Part shown: positions 24,092 to 31,482 of the stretch, piece after piece | Position numbering within the stretch: the first letter of the stretch is position 1 | Layout of the letters: every line of letters starts with the position of its first letter | Assembly (NCBI GenBank): GCA_038182865.1 | Contig: CP116226.1 | Coordinates: 3,534,001-3,598,000 of the forward strand | Direction: 5' to 3' | Length of the DNA stretch: 64,000 bases | Source of the DNA: Microbacterium enclense | GTDB lineage: Bacteria; Actinomycetota; Actinomycetes; Actinomycetales; Microbacteriaceae | Made by a program: the position numbers and the translations under genes | Notes under the pieces: model-generated | Told to the model about the DNA's origin: nothing | What the model saw: only the letters and a program-made list of their open reading frames with translations | The model's database searches: none

Positions 24092-24402
24092 GGCTGCAGC
24101 CCGTTCATCGTCGACTGCGTCTGCGCCGCCATGTCGTAATCGGCCTGCTCGTACAGCGCGACGACACTCTCCGTCGTCTCGGTGACGGTCCTGACGTGCC
24201 GACGCACACCGGCGAGACGGATCAGGAACGGATCGGCGGCGACCTCGGCGAGCGCGGCCGAGGTCTCGCCGGCGCCCACGGCCTGTTGTGCCGAGGCGAA
24301 GGCGTTCGCGGTCGCGACGACGACGCCGTCGATCGCCTCGGCGTGTTCGTCGGTGGTGCGGCAGACGGCGCGCGCCTGCACGGGGTCGATGCTCCACGTC
24401 AC
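24088..24402 (-). CDS. DUF6507-like small WXG100-type partner protein
   Basis: 104 residues, all helical. It begins MTWSIDPVQARAV; the centre LAEVAADPFLIRL takes the place of the WXG turn. Near the C-terminus YEQAD (84-88) fits the YxxxD/E type VII secretion motif. It is the first gene of the four-gene overlapping cassette, as expected for the small export partner of a larger LXG-type effector. Family name (DUF6507) is from memory of similar proteins; the type VII role is inference. Confidence 0.6.
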   Translation of the reverse strand: MTWSIDPVQARAVCRTTDEHAEAIDGVVVATANAFASAQQAVGAGETSAALAEVAADPFLIRLAGVRRHVRTVTETTESVVALYEQADYDMAAQTQSTMNGLQP

Positions 24403-24489
24403 GGTGATGGCATCCCTTCATCCGGGGGTCCGTATGTTCCAGGCTACCCACGCTCTCCGCGTGTCCCACCCCCGGGGTAGCGTGGAGTC

Positions 24490-25218
24490 GTGAACGCCGA
24501 CCCCGCCGACCAGCGCAAACTGCTCGATCTCGCCGACCTCGATGGCCGTATCCGGCACGACGAACGCGTCGCCGCAAACCCGCCACAGGCGGCGCAGGTG
24601 CGCGACCTCCTCGCGCAGCGCTCCGCGCTCAGCCAGGAGCTGTCGATCCGGGCCAACACCCGGGACGATCTCACCGCCGAGATCGCACGGCTCGAATCCG
24701 ACGTCACCGTGGTCGACGCGCGAATCGCACGCGACACCGAGCGGCTCGCGGCGTCGTCGAACCCCAAGCAGGCGCAGGGCTTCGAGAGCGAGCTCGCCGC
24801 CCTCGCTCGTCGCAAGAGCGACCTGGAAGACGTCGAGATCGCGCTGATGGAGCGCCTCGAAGCCGCCGACGCGGCCGTCGCCGAGCAGGAGGCGCTCATC
24901 GCCGAGACGAACGCGCGCGGTGCCGAGCTCAGCGCCGAGGCGAAGCGCGTCGTCTCCGAGGCCACCGACCGCCTCGAGGGGGCGCGCCGTGACCGCGAGG
25001 CCGTGTCGGGCTCGCTTCCCGCCGAGCTGCTCGCCCTGTACGAGCGACTCGCGGCGCGCGGCAACGGCGCGGGGCTTCTGCGTGCGGGAGCGTGCGAGGC
25101 GTGTCGCATGGTCCTTCCTCCGAGCGACCTCGCCGCCGTCCGGCGGGCCCAGACCGACGAGGTCGTGTTCTGCCCCGAGTGCGGGGCGATTCTCGTCCGC
25201 ACCGAAGAGTCGCGGTGA
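24490..25218 (+). CDS. Coiled-coil hairpin protein with C4 zinc ribbon
   Basis: 242 residues, GTG start. An antiparallel coiled-coil spans about 5-175 (heptad-rich QLSALSQELSI-like and AALARRKSDLEDVEI segments). A C-terminal zinc ribbon follows: CEACRMVLP ... FCPECGAILV. This is the CT398/HP0958-like family (pfam zf-RING_7) found throughout actinobacteria; the family has been linked to RNA or secretion-chaperone roles, but no function is established here. It is immediately followed by the polymerase gene and is probably its operon partner. Confidence 0.85.
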   Translation: MNADPADQRKLLDLADLDGRIRHDERVAANPPQAAQVRDLLAQRSALSQELSIRANTRDDLTAEIARLESDVTVVDARIARDTERLAASSNPKQAQGFESELAALARRKSDLEDVEIALMERLEAADAAVAEQEALIAETNARGAELSAEAKRVVSEATDRLEGARRDREAVSGSLPAELLALYERLAARGNGAGLLRAGACEACRMVLPPSDLAAVRRAQTDEVVFCPECGAILVRTEESR

Positions 25219-25224
25219 GACACC

Positions 25225-26940
25225 CTGACGTCCGCGGTCTCTGACGCGGTCGTCGTCGGGCGCACGCCCTCCGGCGATGTCGCGCTGATCGTTCTGGATG
25301 CCACGGGCGCGGCATCCGACACCATCGTCGTCTCGCCACGCGACCTGCCCGAAACGATCCGGTTTCGCGAGAGCACGGGGCTCGTGCGGTGGATCTGGCA
25401 TGACACGCGGGCCTGGTACACCGGGCTCCTCTCGGCGGGGGTCCGCGTCGCTCGGGCGTGGGATCTCCGACTCGTCCATTCCCTCTTGCGCGACGCGGCG
25501 GCGGTCGGCGACGATCACGGTCTCCGCGCGGCACGGGCGTGGGACGCCGCTCTTGCCGACACCGGGGTGACCGACACGCTCTTCGACCTCACCGACACGG
25601 CCTCCGGACCTCCCGACTCCGCTGATGCCGCTGTCGAGGAATACCGACGCCAACGCGCAACCCTCGAGTCGTCGACGGCTCCGGACGCGCTGCGTCTGTT
25701 GGCGGCAGCCGAGTCCGCGGGTGCGCTCATCGCCGTCGAGTTGCAGGCCGCGGGGCTGCCCTGGAGCGTCGACGCGCACGAGCGACTGCTCGAACGCGAG
25801 CTCGGGGAGCGTCGGGGGAGCGCGCTACCGGTGCGCCTCGAACAGGCGGCGAGCAGCGTCCGGGCGGCCCTCGGCGACCCGGCAGCGTCTCTCGACTCGC
25901 AACCACGACTCCTGCGGTCCCTGCACCGAGCCGGCCTGTTCGTCGAGTCGACGAGCAAGTGGGAGCTGACCGAGCACGATCACCCCGTGGTCGCCCCGCT
26001 GCTCGCCTACAAGAAGCTCATGCGCCTGCACACGGCGAACGGCTGGGCGTGGATGTCGGAGTGGGTGCGCGACGGGCGCTTCCGTCCCGTGTACGTGCCC
26101 GCCGGCGTCGTCACCGGACGCTGGGCCTCATCCGGCGGGGGCGCGTTGCAGATCCCGCGCCAGCTGCGGGTCGCGGTGCGCGCCGACCCGGGATGGACCC
26201 TCGTCACCGCGGACGTCGCGCAGCTCGAGCCCCGCGTGCTCGCCGCGATGGCGCGCGACACGGCTCTCGCCGATGCGGCGCGCGGCCGCGACCTCTACTC
26301 CGGCGTCGTCGACGCGGGCGCCGTGGCCACGCGCGCCGAGGCCAAGATCGCCATGCTCGGCGCGATGTACGGCGCGACGACGGGGGAGAGCGGACGACTT
26401 CTTCCTCGCCTCCGGCGCACGTTCCCTCGCGCCATGGCCCTGGTCGACGACGCCGCGCGCATCGGTGAGGAGGGGGGCGTCGTGTCGACCTGGCTGGGCC
26501 GGACCTCGCCAGGCCCGGGGGAGGCCTGGCGTGCGGTGCAATCCCGCGCCGGCGACGCCGAGGCATCCGGGATCGACGAAACCCGGGCTCGACGCTCGGC
26601 TCGGGACCGCGGACGTTTCACGCGCAACTTCGTCGTGCAGGGCACGGCCGCCGAGTGGGCTCTCGCCTGGCTCGCCGACCTGCGCGGGCGTCTGGCGGCG
26701 ATCGAGCCGGTGGATACCGCTCACGCGGCCCCGCGATCAGGACCGGTGTTCGACCGACGTCCGCACCTGGCGTTCTACCTGCACGACGAGATCATCGTGC
26801 ACACCCCGGTCGTGCACGCGGAAGCAGTCGCGGCCGCCGTCAGGGAGTCGGCGGAGGCCGCCGGGCGCCTGCTGTTCGGGTCGTTCCCCCTCGATTTCCC
26901 GCTGGACCTCAAGATCGGCGAGACGGCGGAGAAGGGCTGA
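25225..26940 (+). CDS. Bifunctional 3'-5' exonuclease/DNA polymerase (PolA family); start codon uncertain
   Basis: About 571 residues if translation begins at the CTG 25225. The conserved N-terminus (DAVVVGRTPSGDVALIVLD ... RFRESTGLVRWIWHDTRAWY) is in frame from the stop at 25218, with no ATG/GTG/TTG before GTG 25384. Polymerase motif A is VTADVAQLEPRVLAAMARD, motif B KIAMLGAMYGATTGESG and motif C YLHDEIIVH (His-Asp-Glu); the N-terminal third is exonuclease-like but degenerate. This actinobacterial family is distinct from Pol I. Function is presumed repair synthesis. It is coupled to the zinc-ribbon gene upstream. Confidence 0.85.
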   Translation: MTSAVSDAVVVGRTPSGDVALIVLDATGAASDTIVVSPRDLPETIRFRESTGLVRWIWHDTRAWYTGLLSAGVRVARAWDLRLVHSLLRDAAAVGDDHGLRAARAWDAALADTGVTDTLFDLTDTASGPPDSADAAVEEYRRQRATLESSTAPDALRLLAAAESAGALIAVELQAAGLPWSVDAHERLLERELGERRGSALPVRLEQAASSVRAALGDPAASLDSQPRLLRSLHRAGLFVESTSKWELTEHDHPVVAPLLAYKKLMRLHTANGWAWMSEWVRDGRFRPVYVPAGVVTGRWASSGGGALQIPRQLRVAVRADPGWTLVTADVAQLEPRVLAAMARDTALADAARGRDLYSGVVDAGAVATRAEAKIAMLGAMYGATTGESGRLLPRLRRTFPRAMALVDDAARIGEEGGVVSTWLGRTSPGPGEAWRAVQSRAGDAEASGIDETRARRSARDRGRFTRNFVVQGTAAEWALAWLADLRGRLAAIEPVDTAHAAPRSGPVFDRRPHLAFYLHDEIIVHTPVVHAEAVAAAVRESAEAAGRLLFGSFPLDFPLDLKIGETAEKG

Positions 26941-26980
26941 GCGGGCGGAGCCCCACCCCGCCCGCCGGTAGACTCAGGGA

Positions 26981-27355
26981 CGCGAATGGGTCGGCTGGAC
27001 GGTCGCGTCACGGGTTCGCCCGTGCCGAGGAACGTCCGGGCTCCACAGGGCAGGACGGTGGGTAACGCCCACCCGGAGCAATCCGCGAGACAGTGCCACA
27101 GAGAGTAGACCGCCGCGGCCCGTCAGGGTCGAGGTAAGGGTGAAAGGGTGGTGTAAGAGACCACCGGGGTCGTGGTGACACGACCCGCGAGGTAAACCTC
27201 GTCCGGAGCAAGGCCAGACAGGGGATGACGACGCGGCTCGCCGAGTCCCCGGGTAGGCCGCTGGAGCGGCACGGCAACGTGTCGCCGAGAGAGATGACCG
27301 TCCACGGGGCTGATGCCCCCGGACAGAACCCGGCGTACAGGCCGGCCCATTCGCG
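26981..27355 (+). ncRNA. rnpB: RNase P RNA, class A
   Basis: The terminal helix P1 pairs CGCGAATGGGTCGGC with GCCGGCCCATTCGCG. The conserved core is present: GAGGAACGTCCGGGCTCCAC and CAGGGCAG near the 5' end, AGAGTAGACCGCCG and AGGTAAGGGTGAAAGGGTGG in the middle, and ACAGAACCCGGCGTACAG before the 3' strand. It is the catalytic RNA that matures tRNA 5' ends. A TAGACT -10 box lies about 7 bp upstream. ORFs predicted across it are shadows. Confidence 0.97.
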
Positions 27356-27543
27356 CCTGAGGTCGGTCGCGGGCTCAAGCCGCGTTCACCAGCCCGATCA
27401 TCTCGCAAGACGTCTTCGCGGTGGCTACGTCCGGAACATGCCAGACGCGGGGCCAGGCCACCGCTTTGAATGAGCTTTGGGCTGTTAAGCATCCCCGGTT
27501 CGGCGCCGTGTTGTGAACCTGGCGCCGAGCAGTTCGTCGTTGC
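27356..27543. other. Intergenic DNA downstream of rnpB
   Basis: I see no gene on either strand. A weak GGCGCC...GGCGCC inverted repeat near 27502-27530 could end the minus-strand small ORF or rnpB. Confidence 0.4.
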
Positions 27544-27687
27544 TCAGTGCGTGCAGGCCGAGTCTGTGATCGCGGTTGCGCCTGAAGGGCAGGGACGGGG
27601 GTCAGGACTGGTGACGAGAAGAAGCGTCAACGGAAGGACCACCGCAACGACGACGGCGATGACGCCCATCACGATCCACGTGGACAC
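27544..27687 (-). CDS. Possible 47-residue single-membrane-span peptide next to the IS insertion
   Basis: GTG at 27687 preceded by GAGGCAGG. The product starts MSTWIVMGVIAVVVAVVLPL and continues through one hydrophobic segment (about 4-25) to a short outside tail with two cysteines (PCPSG, SACTH). It has no recognised family. The IS110 array and its G/C tract begin only 8 bp upstream of the ribosome site, so its native promoter has been displaced. It could be a real small membrane protein or the stub of a larger gene. Confidence 0.4.
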   Translation of the reverse strand: MSTWIVMGVIAVVVAVVLPLTLLLVTSPDPRPCPSGATAITDSACTH

Positions 27688-27720
27688 CCTGCCTCGGGGG
27701 GGGTGCTCCTATGTCCTTTG

Positions 27721-28929
27721 TCAAGCTGCGAGGGGTAGTCGGGGTTGGTAGAGGGTGCCGTCGCGGAGCATGGCGTAGAGGACGTCGGAGCGTCGTCGGG
27801 CGAGGGCTATGAGGGCTTGGTTGTGTCGTTTGCCTTGGGCGATTTTGCGGTCGTAGTAGGCGCGAGAGTCGGGGTCGCGGAGCGCCGCGAAGGCGGAGAG
27901 GAACAGGGCGCGTTTGAGGATTTTGTTGCCGCGCCTGGAGGGGTGTTCGCCGCGGATGGAGGTGCCGGATCGTCGTGTGACGGGTGCGAGGCCGGCGTAG
28001 GCGGCGAGGTGCCCGGCGGTGGGGAAGGTCTTCCCTGCGACTTCGGTGAGGAGTCTGGCTGCCGTCCTGACGCCGACTCCCGGCATGCTCGTCAGGACGG
28101 GGTGAAGAGGGTGCGCCTCGACCAGGCGTTCGACCTCGGCGGCGATCTGGTCGCGCTGGGTGCGAAGCGTCTGGAGTTGCTCTGCCAGTCGCGGCAGGAC
28201 GAGAGCTGCGGCGTTCGTGCCGGTGACGGTCACTGTCTGCTGTGCGAGTGCGGCGGCGATCTCCTCCGCCCAAACCCGTCCTTTGCGGGGTGCGTGCTTC
28301 AGGAGCAGGTTCCCGAGGCGCTTCACGCCAGCGGTGCGCAGGGCGTCTGGAGAGGGGTGCTTGCGTAGGAGGGCGAGCATCGCGGGGTGATCCAGGCGTG
28401 GCCCGATGACGCGTTCGAGGGTGGGATGGATCTGGGTGAGCAGCCCGCGGATGCGGTTGCTGACCTGGGTGATTTGCCCGGCGAGGTCGTCGTCGAAGCC
28501 GCAGAGCATCGTCAGTTCCGCTACCTGCTCGTCCGCGATGGCGATGGAGCGGAGCGTGTGGGGCATGGTGCGGGCGGTCTCGGCGATAATGGCCGCGTCC
28601 CTCGCGTCGGTCTTCGCCTCTCCAGGGTGCAGGTCGGCGATGCGCCGCATCGCCAGCCCCGGCAGGTAGCCGACGGTCGCGCCCGCGGCTTGGGCGACTG
28701 CGACAGGCAGGGCGCCGACGGTGGCTGGCTGGTCGACGACCAGCAACACAGGTCCGTGCTCCGCGAGGTCAGCGATGATCTGCCGCAGCCGGGTCTCGTC
28801 CTGCGGCAGCGCCCGATCCAGCAGGTGTTTCCCAGCGCGGTCGAGGGCGACGGCATGGTGCTCGCTCTTGCCGACGTCCAGCCCGACGAACACCGCGATG
28901 GTGTCGTAGCCGGCGATGGCTGTGGTCAT
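27721..28929 (-). CDS. IS110-family transposase/recombinase, copy 1
   Basis: 402 residues from the ATG at 28929 (GGAGGAGCACA upstream). The N-terminal RuvC-like DEDD domain starts FVGLDVGKSEHHAVALD (first Asp at about 15) and continues to LLVVDQPATVGALP and the late acidic pair KTDARDAAIIAE. The C-terminal Tnp_IS110/transposase-20 domain (about 260-360) includes SMPGVGVRTAARLLTEV, FPTAGHLAAYAGLAPV and RRGNKILKRALF with the family serine region SGTSIRGE. The enzyme recombines donor and target DNA under guidance of a bridge RNA from its noncoding end. Confidence 0.96.
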   Translation of the reverse strand: MTTAIAGYDTIAVFVGLDVGKSEHHAVALDRAGKHLLDRALPQDETRLRQIIADLAEHGPVLLVVDQPATVGALPVAVAQAAGATVGYLPGLAMRRIADLHPGEAKTDARDAAIIAETARTMPHTLRSIAIADEQVAELTMLCGFDDDLAGQITQVSNRIRGLLTQIHPTLERVIGPRLDHPAMLALLRKHPSPDALRTAGVKRLGNLLLKHAPRKGRVWAEEIAAALAQQTVTVTGTNAAALVLPRLAEQLQTLRTQRDQIAAEVERLVEAHPLHPVLTSMPGVGVRTAARLLTEVAGKTFPTAGHLAAYAGLAPVTRRSGTSIRGEHPSRRGNKILKRALFLSAFAALRDPDSRAYYDRKIAQGKRHNQALIALARRRSDVLYAMLRDGTLYQPRLPLAA

Positions 28930-28934
28930 TGTGC

Positions 28935-29160
28935 TCCTCCGTTCTGTCGTGCGAACGGCAACCGGAGGGGCGGCATGCCTCGGCATCCACGTTACGGACG
29001 GCCTCGCCAGCTGGCGGGTCGAGCTCCTATCAGCGATCACACACCGCCGACCAGGCCCGGCGACAACACCCCCCAGATCATGGGTGACAGGGGGCAGAGA
29101 GCCATACCGGGCCCGGCAGGCTGCCACCACTCAGCATGCCGCCGAGCGGATCACGGAAAA
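28935..29160 (-). ncRNA. Predicted bridge RNA of IS110 copy 1
   Basis: In the noncoding left end, read on the minus strand, a first loop region has CCCCC (29090-29094) then GGGGGG (29069-29074). A second has ATAGGAGC (29023-29030) then GTAAC (28991-28995). ATAGGAGC equals the element's right end and GTAAC is the complement of its left end GTTAC, the pattern of a donor-binding loop. The C/G runs fit a target-binding loop for a C/G homopolymer. The 5'-target, 3'-donor order matches the published IS621 bridge RNA. The boundaries are approximate. Confidence 0.6.
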
Positions 29161-29187
29161 AGTAACGGGGTGCTCCTATGTCCTTTG

Positions 29188-30396
29188 TCAAGCTGCGAGG
29201 GGTAGTCGGGGTTGGTAGAGGGTGCCGTCGCGGAGCATGGCGTAGAGGACGTCGGAGCGTCGTCGGGCGAGGGCTATGAGGGCTTGGTTGTGTCGTTTGC
29301 CTTGGGCGATTTTGCGGTCGTAGTAGGCGCGAGAGTCGGGGTCGCGGAGCGCCGCGAAGGCGGAGAGGAACAGGGCGCGTTTGAGGATTTTGTTGCCGCG
29401 CCTGGAGGGGTGTTCGCCGCGGATGGAGGTGCCGGATCGTCGTGTGACGGGTGCGAGGCCGGCGTAGGCGGCGAGGTGCCCGGCGGTGGGGAAGGTCTTC
29501 CCTGCGACTTCGGTGAGGAGTCTGGCTGCCGTCCTGACGCCGACTCCCGGCATGCTCGTCAGGACGGGGTGAAGAGGGTGCGCCTCGACCAGGCGTTCGA
29601 CCTCGGCGGCGATCTGGTCGCGCTGGGTGCGAAGCGTCTGGAGTTGCTCTGCCAGTCGCGGCAGGACGAGAGCTGCGGCGTTCGTGCCGGTGACGGTCAC
29701 TGTCTGCTGTGCGAGTGCGGCGGCGATCTCCTCCGCCCAAACCCGTCCTTTGCGGGGTGCGTGCTTCAGGAGCAGGTTCCCGAGGCGCTTCACGCCAGCG
29801 GTGCGCAGGGCGTCTGGAGAGGGGTGCTTGCGTAGGAGGGCGAGCATCGCGGGGTGATCCAGGCGTGGCCCGATGACGCGTTCGAGGGTGGGATGGATCT
29901 GGGTGAGCAGCCCGCGGATGCGGTTGCTGACCTGGGTGATTTGCCCGGCGAGGTCGTCGTCGAAGCCGCAGAGCATCGTCAGTTCCGCTACCTGCTCGTC
30001 CGCGATGGCGATGGAGCGGAGCGTGTGGGGCATGGTGCGGGCGGTCTCGGCGATAATGGCCGCGTCCCTCGCGTCGGTCTTCGCCTCTCCAGGGTGCAGG
30101 TCGGCGATGCGCCGCATCGCCAGCCCCGGCAGGTAGCCGACGGTCGCGCCCGCGGCTTGGGCGACTGCGACAGGCAGGGCGCCGACGGTGGCTGGCTGGT
30201 CGACGACCAGCAACACAGGTCCGTGCTCCGCGAGGTCAGCGATGATCTGCCGCAGCCGGGTCTCGTCCTGCGGCAGCGCCCGATCCAGCAGGTGTTTCCC
30301 AGCGCGGTCGAGGGCGACGGCATGGTGCTCGCTCTTGCCGACGTCCAGCCCGACGAACACCGCGATGGTGTCGTAGCCGGCGATGGCTGTGGTCAT
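29188..30396 (-). CDS. IS110-family transposase/recombinase, copy 2
   Basis: 402 residues, the same protein as copy 1 in every residue of the translated frame, with intact RuvC-like DEDD and C-terminal domains; no frameshift or stop. ATG at 30396 with GGAGGAGCACA upstream. Since both copies are intact, either could act on both elements. Confidence 0.96.
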   Translation of the reverse strand: MTTAIAGYDTIAVFVGLDVGKSEHHAVALDRAGKHLLDRALPQDETRLRQIIADLAEHGPVLLVVDQPATVGALPVAVAQAAGATVGYLPGLAMRRIADLHPGEAKTDARDAAIIAETARTMPHTLRSIAIADEQVAELTMLCGFDDDLAGQITQVSNRIRGLLTQIHPTLERVIGPRLDHPAMLALLRKHPSPDALRTAGVKRLGNLLLKHAPRKGRVWAEEIAAALAQQTVTVTGTNAAALVLPRLAEQLQTLRTQRDQIAAEVERLVEAHPLHPVLTSMPGVGVRTAARLLTEVAGKTFPTAGHLAAYAGLAPVTRRSGTSIRGEHPSRRGNKILKRALFLSAFAALRDPDSRAYYDRKIAQGKRHNQALIALARRRSDVLYAMLRDGTLYQPRLPLAA

Positions 30397-30401
30397 TGTG
30401 C

Positions 30402-30627
30402 TCCTCCGTTCTGTCGTGCGAACGGCAACCGGAGGGGCGGCATGCCTCGGCATCCACGTTACGGACGGCCTCGCCAGCTGGCGGGTCGAGCTCCTATCAG
30501 CGATCACACACCGCCGACCAGGCCCGGCGACAACACCCCCCAGATCATGGGTGACAGGGGGCAGAGAGCCATACCGGGCCCGGCAGGCTGCCACCACTCA
30601 GCATGCCGCCGAGCGGATCACGGAAAA
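30402..30627 (-). ncRNA. Predicted bridge RNA of IS110 copy 2
   Basis: The same noncoding end as copy 1, shifted by 1467 bp, with the same target-like (CCCCC ... GGGGGG) and donor-like (ATAGGAGC ... GTAAC) segments. The left end here abuts the 19-G tract rather than a second element. Confidence 0.58.
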
Positions 30628-30633
30628 AGTAAC

Positions 30634-30652
30634 GGGGGGGGGGGGGGGGGGG
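30634..30652. repeat. Homopolymer of 19 G
   Basis: An uninterrupted G19 lies at the outer edge of the IS array; 8 Gs flank the other edge and 4 Gs separate the copies. The DNA on its right (30653-30807) has no gene I can support. Confidence 0.9.
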
Positions 30653-30807
30653 AATCACCCATGGCTGAGAGGTTACATCAGCAGACGTGGGATAGGAGCG
30701 CCAAGGCGCTACGCGACCAGCACCCGCCACTATGACCTCTGCAGCGCGTCGCTCGCCGTCAGCCGCATCACGCGCGCCGCGCCCGTGGTGAGATCGGGAG
30801 GAGCGGC
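30653..30807. other. Intergenic DNA right of the IS array
   Basis: 155 bp with no credible ORF. Frames running through it are continuations of IS shadow frames or of the tetR tail. Confidence 0.5.
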
Positions 30808-31413
30808 CTAGCCGTCGCCGGGCGACCCGAGATCTCCGCTCGATCCTGCTTCCACCGGGAGGATGCGCGCCACCAACTCGTCGACCACCTCATCGAGGGT
30901 CAGGCCGGTCTCGAGGGGCACGGTGAGGCGGTCGAGCATGACCCCGTCGATCGCGTAGTGCAACAAGGCGATCTCGGTGGGCCCGCCAGGCAGGCCCGCA
31001 GCGGCGTTGAACGCGACGTCGTCTCGGAACGCACGCTGACGCCAGGCGCCGAGGGTCGTCGCCACGGAGGGTTTGCGCGATGCCTCGAGTCGGAGTTCGA
31101 AGAGCGCGAGCGAGACGTGCGGGTCGGCGCTGAGTCGGCGGACGACGTCGCGCACGTAGTCGGCGAACAGGGCCGCGTCGGCCGGGCGGTCGCCGGGGGA
31201 GTCGACGGGGTCGGGTGTCAGGCGTTCCTCGATCCGCGTCACGAGCGCGGCGATCAGGTCGTCACGAGTGGGGAAGTAGTTCGAGGCCGTGCCGCGCGGT
31301 GTCCCCGCGATGGCGTCGACGGCGCGATGCGTCAGGCCGCGAGCCCCTTCCTCGGCAAGAACTCGGATCCCCGCGTCAGCCAAAGCGGAACGTCGTTCAT
31401 CATTGCGTGCCAT
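30808..31413 (-). CDS. TetR/AcrR-family repressor
   Basis: 201 residues from the ATG at 31413. The N-terminal helix-turn-helix (about 1-50) is ALADAGIRVLAEEGARGLTH with recognition region GTPRGTASNYFPTRDDLIAAL. A C-terminal ligand domain follows (about 60-190). It is divergent from a DHFR-like gene, with an extended palindrome between the two starts, so it most likely represses that gene and itself. The ligand is unknown. Confidence 0.92.
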   Translation of the reverse strand: MARNDERRSALADAGIRVLAEEGARGLTHRAVDAIAGTPRGTASNYFPTRDDLIAALVTRIEERLTPDPVDSPGDRPADAALFADYVRDVVRRLSADPHVSLALFELRLEASRKPSVATTLGAWRQRAFRDDVAFNAAAGLPGGPTEIALLHYAIDGVMLDRLTVPLETGLTLDEVVDELVARILPVEAGSSGDLGSPGDG

Positions 31414-31427
31414 GCCATCGATATTAG

Positions 31428-31455
31428 CCAAACCACGACATCTGTCGTACATTGG
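31428..31455. promoter_or_regulatory. TetR operator (two-shell palindrome)
   Basis: CCAA-N3-ACGACA-TC-TGTCGT-N3-TTGG is fully symmetric over 28 bp. It sits 14 bp from the tetR start and 27 bp from the divergent DHFR-like start, where it would block both promoters. Confidence 0.75.
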
Positions 31456-31482
31456 GCGTCATTCATCGTCAGGAGAGAAGAA

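Larger units (their letters stand above)
27704..29166 (-). mobile_element. IS110-family insertion sequence, copy 1
   Basis: 1463 bp between G-tracts (8 Gs on the left, 4 Gs on the right), with no terminal inverted repeats, as expected for IS110. One DEDD transposase reads on the minus strand; only 17 bp follow its stop, while 237 bp of noncoding DNA precede it. This copy and the one at 29171-30633 repeat with an exact period of 1467 bp and appear identical. The orientation and long 5' noncoding end fit the IS110 group rather than IS1111. Confidence 0.93.
29171..30633 (-). mobile_element. IS110-family insertion sequence, copy 2 (tandem, same orientation)
   Basis: The same 1463-bp element as copy 1, separated from it by GGGG and followed by a run of 19 Gs. 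The head-to-tail arrangement makes a right-end/left-end junction at 29166-29171 like that of an excised circle. Identity of the translated frames in both copies indicates a recent duplication or dimer insertion (or an assembly artefact). Confidence 0.93.

Noticed and set aside
27008..27492. Minus- and plus-strand ORFs across the RNase P RNA region
   Set aside because: The stretch is fully explained by conserved rnpB core sequences and its P1 helix; the ORFs have no family features.
27602..28273. Arg-rich minus-strand ORF running from IS110 into flanking DNA
   Set aside because: It is the alternative frame of the transposase gene and exists in both copies with different ends set by the flanking DNA.
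27704..30633. Direct repeats as a possible CRISPR or integron array
   Set aside because: The repeat unit is a complete 1463-bp transposon with an intact transposase, not short repeats with spacers.
30653..30690. CTGAGAGG after the G-tract as a TPP riboswitch element
   Set aside because: Only the short CTGAGA word matches; the rest of the thi-box (ACCCTTGAACCTGAT...) and a thiamine gene are absent.
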